A DNA stretch of 64,000 nucleotides from Arctopsyche grandis (taxonomy: Eukaryota; Arthropoda; Insecta; Trichoptera; Hydropsychidae). Both the position numbers and the translations under genes were made by a program. The stretch covers positions 13,137,501 to 13,201,500 of the forward strand of contig NC_135364.1 of the NCBI RefSeq assembly GCF_051622035.1, read 5' to 3'. Of the stretch, positions 45,622-57,800 are shown one piece after another. Within the stretch, counting starts at the first letter, position 1. Each line of letters starts with the position of its first letter. The notes beneath the pieces were generated by a model. The model saw only the letters and a program-made list of their open reading frames with translations, searched no databases and had not been told where the DNA came from.

Positions 45622-48600
45622 ATGGCATCTCCTATGGTGTTTGAGAAATTCTGGTCGGACAAGAGTGCTCACGCAGACGCCGAACGCCGCCACTACGAGT
45701 CTCTCGCCAAGGTACTTCCGTCGACGACAGATCATTTGGCAAATTGCCTTCCTCGCCCTCGCCCTCGCCATGACATTGACTCGGACTCGGACTCGGTCCA
45801 ACGTCATCGACGTGTCATCGCGTCTGACTCCAACTCCAACTCCAACTCTGCATTGTCGCTAGCAGCAAATCAAATCAATCACACTTTAACTGACGGTTGG
45901 CTGCATTGCTTCGAAGCTCGATTGAAAATTCAATAATTATGTGCATTTCGTTTGTTCTAATTACGTAAAAAATTTATTTAGATAGACATTCCTCGAATTT
46001 TACACATATATACATGTAATACATTGTTTCATTTCAGTCGATTGAAAGCGTTGGATTAATAAGTCGATAAAATATATGTTTTAATTTAAATCAACCACAT
46101 TCTGATATAAAGCTTGTATTTTTTTTTTCAACACAACCTCCGTTCCAAGAATTTTCCACATTGTGTAATATATCGAAGAAAATCAATACTTCAAAATTTG
46201 TACATGTCATTTTTTTTTGGTACTTCACTATCTGGAGGCATTTCTTTAAAACATAATATATATTTTTATTATAAATAAAACCTAACCTGTTGTTTCAATA
46301 ATTAAATAAACTTATGTATGTAGTTTTAAATTTAAGTCCAGAAGTGACTCGAATTGATTTTGATTTTTAAATGCTTTTTATTATTACGAAATTATGTTCA
46401 CAATACATCTTATATCGATTTTAATAGCTACCGATCTACTGATCATTTTCTATTTTACAATTTAATTTAATTTGGTTAGTAATTATAGTGTTATATTATT
46501 CTAATGTTAATCTACAGCATACTAGGAAAAAGAGCTCAAAACCCTATTTACAATCCTTATAAATGCTCATAATACATCTAATACATAATATTAATTAATT
46601 TAATGACTCGAATACATTGTCGTTTCTGACCATCTGTCTCCAAATTAATGATCACCAATTGTTTATTACGCCACTATACTTGCGCTCAACGATCCGAGTA
46701 TGGACGCCAGATTGTGGATCAATCAAATTGTAGTGATGATTGTCTTTGCAAATTCAAAATCCAGCTTTTTCTAATTCTTCAACTGCTGTCTGCCAATTCG
46801 ACTAAAAGCCATTCGTGATTCTTCCAACGTAATCCACAATTAAAGAAGTTCCGGCATTACTCTTTCTTTTTGTAAGCTAGCTTTCGACTATTGATCTCTA
46901 GTCTACTATCGTCTGTTTGTTCAGATTCTCAGCGCAGATTTATCTCATGTAGTTGTTCCAGTCATTGGTTGTGCCTAATATTCTTCCTGGCACAGTTTGG
47001 TAGACGTCAATTCTTGGGCCTACAACATAAGAAACGAATGGCCGTCACAAATGGTAGACGACTGTTCATGAACTAATTTCTATTTCATGTTGTCTTGCAC
47101 ACAGCATCTTTGTTGCCAAGATTCCTCTCTTTTGCAAGTACGTAACGCCATCTTTTCCGGTAGATAGTAGACCGAATAAGTTATTTTTAAATGCCTCCAG
47201 ATAATGGAAAAGTACCTTTTTTTTATTATTAAACATATATTTTATCTAAGTTTATTAAACGCAACGCTTTCAAATTTATGTTGAAATTCATACAATAGAT
47301 AAAGATTTACTCGTTTCATATAAGGCGTTTATATTTACTCATGATTACTTAATATATCCAAGTTCAGTTTGTAATTGTAACCCACTGTTGTGAGATAAGC
47401 TACCATTATTTTGACATAGTTTTACAAAAAAGAGTAATTATATTTTACTCTTTGTAATTGTAGTCAATATTTGAATATAGATCCAAAGGCAAACTTATAT
47501 AATAAATCAAATTTAAACATCATTTTTATATTTCAAATTTGTGATTAAATTGGCATGAACTCAATACTAACAAAATATATAAAATTCCTTTTTATTTCGT
47601 TCAATTGTGCTTTTTATGTACGTAACGCCTTATATGTGTATACATTTACGTATTTTGCACATAAAATTCATTTAATTTTTATTTCAACTATTCGTATGTA
47701 TGTCTATGTGTCTGCATTTTATTTTTTCATTGGTGATTGGATTTTGATATCCTTGATTTTTAAGTTAAAATACTATGTATATGATTGATTGGGGCTTCTC
47801 TACATTATTCGAAATTTTTTTGGAATGACGAACGTGGCTTTTGGTTATTTATTTGGAAATGAAATGAAGTTCTTAAGTTTAACCCATTGGTGTCGAAATT
47901 ACTAACGTATGTGTATGATATAATTGGGAACTCATTTGGATGCTTTTGTAGTTGGTTTTTAATATTTAGGCGATCATCCGAGGAGAAGTATTCATAAAAT
48001 GTAATTTTAAAAGCGTATATAATCCCACCGTTCACTTTGTGTTGCTGTGTTTATAGGCGAGCAAAAAAACTCCGTTATTGATATGTGAAAATGTTTGGAT
48101 AGACAAGAGGAAGTATGATAACGCTGAACGTCAGTATTATGAAAAACTGGCAAAGGTACTTTTGAACATTGTTTTAAGTCCAAAAGGCATATTTTTTTTA
48201 TTTCTTGCACATTTTTTGGTAAAATTTAAAGTAAATTCATCTTTAGATCCATCAAGTCACAAAGAGTCTCCATCAAAATAATCACTTGTATGCCATTTCA
48301 TTCGTATGGTTTACACAGTCGTTGCGTGAATGAGTTGTGTTATATCGTAGGTGTTGAAATTCTGTTTTGTGTTTTTACAAGCAGCCCGTTACGACCGGTG
48401 ATGAATTAATCACCGACGAGGGGATTTGTGAGTATACTGAATCGTTTAATGACAAAATTGTTCCGAAATTTACGCAGTGCGCCGACGCAATGGAAGTAAA
48501 AGATAAAAAGAATGTCGTTGCCAAGGAGCCGACTCCGCCGAAAACCGCAGCTCCTGAAGTCGTTGTGCCAGAAAAGACATCGAGGAGACGTCGTCGTAAC

Positions 48601-51331
48601 AAAGGATCCGTCGGTCACTCGGAATCCTCGAACAAAGGTGATTCCATCTCGGAAGCGCCCCCACAATGTATCGAGGAAGTGGTTGTAGCGCCACCGGTTA
48701 AAGATATTGTTCAGCCGAAACCGAAGGAGACTAAAGATAAACCCAAGCAGGACAAAAAACATAAGAATAAAAACGATAAAAGTAACATTAAGTCTGAGGA
48801 AGTTGTGAAAGCCGAGGAAGTCGTGAAAACCGAGGAAGTTTGCGAAGTTCAGTCGAATTTGCCGAAGGTATATTTTTGGCATTGTGATCATTCGTTGTTG
48901 CACAAATATTATAATGCCTATTTATACATTAAAATGCACCCGCTTCTATGGTTTTTAATTATTTTATTTTTTTATTTAAGTCGAAGCATGTATGTATTAT
49001 TATTTGATTTATTTGGACATATTATCAGTTTATATCAAATACGAAAACAACAGTATATTTCAATCGAAAGGAAAGTATTTACGTATTGTGTGTGTTTTTC
49101 AATCATATTCATGATGTATCAATATTTTCATATTCATTTCAATATATGTAGTTATAATAATATTTCTTATTTTCAGTTTGTGTTATAGTACATAGGTATG
49201 TAGTAGTAATTTATGATAACGCAATCATAAATTACGTAGATTTGGGTATAATTTGCCTTTTTTTTTATTGATTTTTAATTGCACAATTCATATTACTCGT
49301 AATTTTGTTCGGAGATTATGATCTATATGAGGAAGAAGTCGTGTTTAAACGGTGTTATTTTATATAGGGTTGTAATGCTCAAGTTAGTGGACAGTGCTCT
49401 CTCGCCAGCGAAGTCGCTAAAGCCAGACAACACATCAAAAAGTCACTGGAATGCGTAAGTATACCAAGATTATATTCGGATTTTAAAATATTGAGAAAGA
49501 AGTTGTGCAATTTAAATTTGGGTAGTAATATTCAATATTCCATTTAGTTTTCACGTCAGTGATATATCGATGTATAAATCATGCAAATTATACCTACACG
49601 ATGATGAGGTGCATATGTCAGCAATATCTTGGACGACTGAGAAATATGATGCTTACATACATACTTTTGAATTTATGTATATTCTAAAAAATTGAACCTT
49701 TACTGGTTTTGGCTTTACTAACCATTTTCGCTTCTCATTTAACTTTTTGGTTGAGTGGGTTTTCTTTTTTATTTTATAATCCCAAATATAAATTTTTAAA
49801 TTTAATTTTTATGTAAAATTAGTTTGATTGAGATGTTTTTATGTTGTTTAAATTAATACAATTTTTTGTGTTTGAAGATGGACAGTGTCCTAGCTAATGT
49901 GCCAAACACCGAGGTCACCTCCAAATTTAACAGTATCGTAACTGAAGTTTCACAACTCAGTTCTGCTCTCAATGACCTAAGAAGTTTGGTATTGAGCCTC
50001 AAAAGCGAAGTAGAACAATTGAAGAAAGCTCAAAATGTTCCAGCTGCTGCAGTAAGTTTTTCATCAGACTATTTTATTAAAACATAATAACAAGTGATCT
50101 TGCTATTGCTATAAATTTTACAGTCGAAGTGTATTTTCAGTTGTAATATATTCCAATTGACGGTTTAGGTCATTCATATTCGGATACAATTCTACTAATC
50201 AATTATATCTCTACAAGCACAAATACACTTTCAAAAATGTGCTCCAATTGTAATATAACAGTTGAGTTTTGACAGTTTTGACTTTATTGCGAATGTTTAA
50301 GAATTCATTAATGCGATAATATTTGCTAGGTATTACGAATAAACGTAATGAGTACTGTATTGAGATAACTCTAAGAATATGTTCAAAACAAAAATGTGAC
50401 TTTCTAACTCAATTTGCTACTTGAGTGAGATCTATCCTGGTACCAACTTATAATTGAACTGTATTTTCAATTGTAATATGTTTCAACCATTTGGAATATA
50501 ATTCTCCATATCAATCAATTTACGTGGGTTAGACGGAATATATTCCAACTAGTCAAAATATATTACCACTGAAAATACACTTCAACTATGTATAATGGTA
50601 GTTGCTACCGGGTTAGATGGTATATATTATAACTGGAAGATACACTTCAACTGTAACATATGTCGATAAACAGTTATGAAATGGGGAAGCATTTAATATT
50701 TTTTTATAATGCTTTGAATATTTAACTGTTTCAGCCTGCTAAAGCCGCTGCTTCCAAACCTGCACCTGTTCCAGCTCCAAAGGATGAGCCCGATGATGGT
50801 GTTGATTTGTTCGCTTCAGATTCCGAAGACGAAGAGGCTGCTAAAATCAAGGAAGAAAGACTAGCAGCATATGCTGCCAAAAAATCAAAGAGTCTGTCTA
50901 AATACATTGCGCTTTTTAATTTTCACATGATCCAGTATATTTAAATGTGTGTGTGTAATTTTTAGAGCCAGTTTTGATCGCAAAGTCAAATATTATTTTG
51001 GATTGTAAGCCGTGGGATGATGAAACCGACATGAAAGCTATGGAAGCTCAAGTGAGGAAAATCACAGCTGACGGACTATTGTGGGGAGCGTCCAAATGCG
51101 TTCCGTTGGCTTACGGTATCCAGAAATTGCAAATTTCTTGCGTCGTAGAAGACGAAAAGATCTCTATTGATTGGTTGCAAGAAGAAATTGAAAAGATCGA
51201 GGAATTGGTGTGTTTTTATTACATAAAATTTTCAAGGATTTGAAATATTTCCATTTTTTACTTTTCTCTTAACTTTATTATTGTGTTTTTAGGTTCAAAG
51301 TTGTGATATTGCTGCTTTTAACAAAGTTTGA
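45622..51331 (+). CDS. eEF1delta: Elongation factor 1-delta (eEF1B-delta), with alternative exons
   Basis: Core exons: 45622-45711 (A), 49368-49454, 49878-50051, 50735-50891, 50966-51207, 51293-51331; 262 residues. Optional exons are 48057-48155 (B) and 48385-48867 (C), both in phase 0. Exon A gives the [16 protein letters not shown]-terminal motif. The 49878 exon has a leucine heptad pattern (coiled coil). The acidic [15 protein letters not shown] stretch precedes the exchange domain ([48 protein letters not shown] at the end). It recharges eEF1A with GTP. Exon C adds 161 residues, basic and low-complexity ([22 protein letters not shown], repeated EEVVK). Convergent with the next gene. Confidence 0.93.
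46215..47225. mobile_element. DNA transposon remnant in eEF1delta intron, with a nested retroposon
   Basis: Inverted ends: GGTACTTCACTATCTGGAGGCATTT at about 46220 and AAATGCCTCCAGATAATGG..AAGTACC at about 47190-47216. No intact frame inside. Confidence 0.6.
46355..46603 (-). mobile_element. Truncated non-LTR retrotransposon 3' end with target duplication
   Basis: 250 bp closely matching the 3' UTR of the copy at 23.09 kb, same strand. TGACTCGAAT occurs on both sides (46345-46354, 46604-46613) as a target-site duplication. Inserted inside the older DNA transposon. Confidence 0.85.
48057..48155 (+). CDS. eEF1delta: Duplicated N-terminal exon B of eEF1delta
   Basis: 33 codons after a TTTATAG acceptor. 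[23 protein letters not shown] parallels [23 protein letters not shown] of exon A, and both end LAK|GTACTT. It has no ATG, so it needs an upstream exon: either joined after exon A or spliced from an untranslated leader with its own start. Confidence 0.75.
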
Positions 51332-51539
51332 AGATAAGCATGGATGCTCAATTTTAAATCTTTAATTTTTATTTTAAAAATGAGATTTCTTATGTCCTTG
51401 TGATATTATTTCTTGTGAATTAAAATAGATCTAATGTTGTACGTTTTTTCATAATATTGTGAATTCAGTAAAAAGTAAAGTAAAAAAAAAAAATAGTTGA
51501 AAATGTATGTGTATGTATCTAATTACTAATCTCTTTTAA

Positions 51540-51545
51540 AATAAA
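51540..51545 (+). promoter_or_regulatory. Poly(A) signal of eEF1delta
   Basis: AATAAA about 210 bp after the stop. Confidence 0.4.
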
Positions 51546-51850
51546 ATTGTAAGATTATATTCGCATTTTTATATTACCTTTTTTTTATAAATGTGTTTTT
51601 CTAACAAAAAATTTAAAAAGAAATAATAAATATTAATTATTTAATTTTTATTTCAAACATTATTAAATGTAATTATCAAATACAAATTGACTAATATTGA
51701 TTATATAATAATAAAATATTTAAAAATTCAATTGAATAAATCTTCACATAATAATTGATATAATAAATTCATAAATTAAATTTATAATTTTATACATATA
51801 ATAATAATATCCTAAATATGGATGCGTTTATAAAACTAAAACGTATTTTT

Positions 51851-51856
51851 TTTATT
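51851..51856 (-). promoter_or_regulatory. Poly(A) signal of the giant secreted protein gene
   Basis: AATAAA on the minus strand only 6 bp beyond the TGA stop, implying a very short 3' UTR unless a later site is used. Confidence 0.35.
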
Positions 51857-51862
51857 ATATTA

Positions 51863-54800
51863 TCAATGAGTGCATTGAATATTCATATCGGCGTTGTGTT
51901 TTCCGTGCATGACGATCTTGACTATCGACACAACACCATCACTAATCAACACAAGGCCTTTCATAAATTCTCCATCTTGCAGGCTTAGTTCCACAACTTC
52001 AATTTTATCAGCTGGGATATCTAAATCGTATAAATGTTTGAACCCTTCAAAACCGTGATACGTATACACTCGAACCCTTGCATTGTTCTCGACGAATACC
52101 AAGAGAGTTTGATAATTGTGTAACTGAACAATTGTCAACGAAGAAGGCTTATAACATGAAAATCTTTGTAGCTCAACGCCGCTCACAACATCTTCATAAA
52201 TCTATACATTTAAAGTTCAGGTTATTAATATGAAACTTATAATAATACGTACAAATCCAAATGCCACTTACTGTTATTGCTCCTTCTGTGTAATTTTTCT
52301 CCGTCACACGGGACCATACGACTGCTGATATTGTCTTGGTCCTTCGTCCAACATCAAATTCGAATATTTCTTCTGCAGTTCCAAGGCGTTCATTTGTAGT
52401 TTGTAAAATTGCCGATGTACCAAGTTTGGAATACGTGATGACCTGCCTGCCGTCTGTTACGACAGTATTTAAAGCTTTATGGTTTGTTTTAATGAATCTT
52501 GAAGCTTTGTCGGGCCTTGGGAATGTTGTCATCTCTGTAATTTCGAAATTTCCTTCATAATACTTGATACTGTATCGATGGATTTTGTCTTTAGTTAGTG
52601 TGTAAAATATTTCTCCATCACGCAACGGAACGCTAACAGATTCCACAAGTGCTAAAGTCTTGATAGGCTGTAAGAATTATTCAATAGAGTGTTAAGTATA
52701 TTTAATTTACGTTATTATGTTGTTTCAATATTATACAAACCCGTAAGTGCATGCCATCAAAAGTCCATATTGTAGTCCCCGTTAGTTTGCAATCGCATTC
52801 AACATCACTTATGCTTATTAAAATCAGGCGATTGTTCAATGTCAACGTATGCCAGTTCTTAGGACATCCTGTTTTTATTCGATTTAATTTTTCAAATTTG
52901 TAAATAGATTTATTCCATCGCCAGAGGTAACCGTCACATTCCCATTTATTGTTAATCACTATATAATTATTTTTACTGTATGTAAAATAATGCAGGGCTG
53001 TCAGTTCCATACTTGATATTGTTTGCACTTCTTCCAAATAGTTGAACAGGTATAATTTTTTATTTATTACGTTTTTTATATAATTGAAACTATTACAAAA
53101 TTGTACCAATGTTGTATTGAAATAATTTTCACTCATCGATGATAGATAATTTTTCCGCTGCAAGTAGTCATCAAAATCGTCCACAGTTATACCGTTGATT
53201 TTAGGCGTTCCTGTGATCACGTTTTGAAATTCAACACTTCCCAAAACATTCCACGTGCCACCGATTATTTTATTTCCATATTCATTTTTGAACAAGGCAT
53301 TTTTCATCCACAGGTTTAAATCAATTTCGGATATAGTATCCAACAGGTTCAATTCACCTTCAAAAATTGATGCACCGTAAAAACTATAACTACCTTCTAA
53401 CATTTCATCGGAATCTAGATTGACAATGTTGTCAACATTTTTCCCATTAATCAGATCTATGTGAGCCTCTTCTTTCACGAATACATTTGAATGGAAATTT
53501 ATCGGAGATTCGACATATTGATCACCATTATTCTGAAAGTTAAGTTCAACATTAGATCGAATATAATAAATAAAACATAGATCAAAAAGTAAAACCATTT
53601 TAAATTCTTACTAGCAGAGTATTTTTGAATTCTTCATCAAGACGCTTTGAATTAACATATCCATTTACTAAAATTCCATTTTGAATTGTAACACTTTTAA
53701 AATTCAACCCGTCGATGATTTTTTGATCGGAGTGAAGGGTTACAAATTTGTCAATGGGAATATTGTTGAGTTTATTTACTTTAACATTGCCTTTGATTGT
53801 TAAATTTTTAAATTGTTTCACACCTACATATATATTCACAAATAAATCAGTTACAAATACTAATATAGTTAATAATTTTAATGCTTTTGCAAATGAAACT
53901 TACCTGTAATATTTGCGACTTCATTGAGAAATATTGCGTTTGATTTCCATTCATCTACACTGCAATATTGAATGTTATCACAAAACATATTCCCCTCGAT
54001 GTTAAATTCACCTTCTATAGTCAAGGGATATTTAAACACGACACTAGAATTGATGTATAATTCATCATTTTTAAACATTATATTCTCTAACAATTCTTGA
54101 AAGTTTACGTTGTTATAAGTTTTCACGATATTAAGACCACTTTTTAAAATCACTGGCTCTGTAAATGTTATCGTATTTTCAAAGTAATTCTCACTCTCTT
54201 TGTTCGTAACTGTTTGCAAAATATTTTTTAAATCATAAACGTCATTGACCAAACCTTCTATAATTAAATTATTTATGAAGGTATCGTTTTCCATGTGAAA
54301 GTTTCCCTTGAGAAGATATTCACCTTCTCCCAAATATTCAAAGGAATTTTCAACATTATCAATGGAAATTTCGTTGATAGCTCCATCCACATATAAGTTT
54401 TTGACAACGGCTAAGTTTCCACCAATATGAACCTTGCCTGCGATACTCTGATCACCATGAACGGTTAGAATATTACAAATATTCATTCCATTTATGAAAT
54501 CTGTAGTAACGTTGATAACGTCCAGACCATTAGTGTACACTTTAACACCCTTCAACTTTATGGGATCATCAGAAATTCTAACAACATCATCGATAAAGCT
54601 CTGGAAGTTCACGTTATGCGCATTATTTTTCAATTGTAAATTTTTTGCAAACACTTTGTCGACAAATTTAATATGACCCGGAATATAATTGTCATCCTTC
54701 AACCATATTGCATTTTCAGCTACGAGGCGTAGATCGACTCCATTGATTTTTGACGCATTCAACTTTCCATCTATGTGTAATGTTCCTATGTTTACATCTC

Positions 54801-57800
54801 CATATTCGATGACTTTATCAATGTTGTCCAACTTGTCTTTAAATGTTAAAACATCGTGCTTTGTGATATCGTTTAATGTTTCAAATTCTACACTGTTCAT
54901 TGTACAGTTTTTAATTGTATACGGAGCCACTATATTTTTATTTCGAGTTTTACTCAATCTGATTGAATCAAATTCAAACAAGTCAATACCAGAAATTAGA
55001 TTATTAGTGAGTAAATTTCCTTCAATAATGAGCTGATCGACATATAAATTGTCAAACTCAGGCGAGCTTAACTCTAATGATTTCTGATTATGAAACAAAG
55101 TTCCATCTGGTACAGGCCAATTGTTACAAAATTTATTAACAATCATATTAGACACTTCTAGTGGGAATGTTCTTGCATCGTTGTATTCTACCTCATCTGA
55201 ATAATCAAAGTCATCGTCGAATGTCACATCCGACATTAACGTTTGATCATCTGACAATGTGGCAACATTGTCATTAAGGTGTGTAACGTTGACTCCATCA
55301 AACATACCCTCGACGTCCAACTCTTCGATTGCTATATTACCATTGATGATATCATTAGAGATCATTTGATCTGTGTCAACTGTGAAAAAGTCTGCAACTC
55401 TTCTATTGTTGACAAAGCCCGATCTCACATTCAAACCATTCTCAATGTTTACAAGACCTTCAAACGATTTCAATGAATCTATAGTTGTGACTTTGTTTGT
55501 TTTCATGATTACACCTTCAAATAAGCTGTTCCAGTTTGATCCATTTATTTTGTTTTCAACTATTACGGTTCCGTTGACTCGTAGATTTCGGAATATTACA
55601 TTTGATTTTATTTCTTTGACTTCGGACAAATGTGGGTTAGACAAAAATGCATCGAGTTCTTTTCCTGTTATGTTCCCTTGAACCTATACATTACGTAAAA
55701 GTATTAGTAAATTTAGGTGGACTAATAAACATTTAAATATAATATTAATATAATAAAAGTGTTACAATTGCAGCTTCATATGTATGATGATGTACAATTT
55801 ATATCAACTTACATTAAAATTTTCTGTGACCGTTAAATCAAAGAAAGTAAAATTATCAAGTCGTTGCCTCGTTGATAATGTTACCAAATTTTCAGGTTTA
55901 ACTCCATTGATTACTCCTTCGCAATCAATTTCATCGACTTTCAAAACATTAACAAATGTTTTGGGTGCCATGAAAACTGCTGAATTATTTCCATTCATTA
56001 GGAAGTAATCATTGGGATATGCTAAATTGTTTAAGGCAGCCATTTCAATGCTCTTACCAATTTTAACCATCTAAAGGTAAGCAATTGAAACATTGAATTA
56101 GATCATTTATATGTCATTGTTGTAGAAGTCTATGAAAATATAATAATTGACTTACCCCATCAACATTTAATTTGTCTAGCGTAACCTCTTCATCCGTCAT
56201 CACAGTTCTTTCAATAAAATCTTTCCAGAATCTTCCGTTAATGTTTTCAAAATTTATATCTTTTCCAATTGATAGTGTTTCCAAAGTCAAATCTTCCCTT
56301 AATAGAGATTTATCATACATTCGACTTTCTTCCAATAACTTTTTGAAACCTTTTTCAGAAAAATCATATCCATTCATAGTATTTTCAACAGTGAGAGTAT
56401 CACGTACAATGATATTGTCAAAACTAAGCGGATACAGTTTAGATTCATCTATAAAACTATCATCCCTTGGAGTGTATATATCTGTTTTGAAATTGATTTT
56501 ATTTACAGTGCCATGTTCTTCTAAAATGACATCTTTCAGTATATGTATGTGATTTTCGATCTCTAGATCGCCCTCTATTTTAATATTTTTTAAATGATTC
56601 TTATTTGGTTCCAATATGTTTATTCCATTAATTTGTTCCACATTTATATTATCGGTGCTTAAACTTTCAAGAATAACGTCTCCGTCGATAACTAATTTTC
56701 CATCTTTACTTTTTTTGACGGTATCTTCGAGGACCGTGTTCACATGTAGACCATTCAAGTATTCAATCTGAGCATTATTAACTTTAACATTGCCATGGAC
56801 GACAACATTCCCAGTTATCGTCACATCTTTGAGAGAATCGGGCAAACCATCTTTTTTCATTCTTGCCTTTTTTAATATATTCACCATGTCTTTGATCTTA
56901 TCGTGGTCTCTTCTAATCTGATCAAACATTTGAGTGGTGTCCATGGCGTAATCTATGTTACGCCAATCCTGACCAGCTATGTTCATATAACTTCCTTCTG
57001 AAAATGTATCCTGGAAATTGCCATCGATATGTACAGAAGGAGCGATGATTTTTTCAATTTTCCAATTATCTGCAATCGAATCGACACGTTCAAGTACTGT
57101 CTAAGCATTAAATACAGTACAGTGCACGCTGGATACAGGTGGACCTACCTGCGGATATAACGCCATTCTGATTATTATCATCGTTCAAAATCTTCTCGGC
57201 CTTTTCTATAATTCGTTGTTGCGACACAAATCTCTCTTCTAAGTGTCTCTTGTGTGCTAATATCTCTTCCACTTCCTGGTCGATAGGATCTGGGACTTCA
57301 ATGAGCTTAGTTTGTATTTTGAACATTATGGGTGTGTACTCCTCACTAGCAGTCAATATATTGACGTTATCATCAAATGTGTGTAAGCTGGTTGCTCCCT
57401 TCACGCCCTTCTCTCCTTCAGCGTCTAGGATGCAAGAGAATCCAAACATTTCTTCTTCATGAGACAGACACGGTGAATGTTCCAACAAGTAGAATTTCTC
57501 ACCGTCCCATTGGAGAGCTTCTAAGACACTACTGGAGTGAGTGTAGTGATCCAACTTGTGCTGAAATAAAACTATAGCATCATTTCTGAAAAACCATCAA
57601 ACTGTAATTATCACTGACAAAAACAGATATTAGGAAATAGTTTGTTCAAAATTTTCACCTGTAATATCCTAAAGAAATGGGAAGCCATTGTTCAACATGT
57701 TCTAACTTATAATGGTGTACAATTTTTTCCACAAATTCACTTCCTTTAACTTCATATATGTAAGGATTATCACCACCGACAGCTAAAAAGCTGTGAGAAC

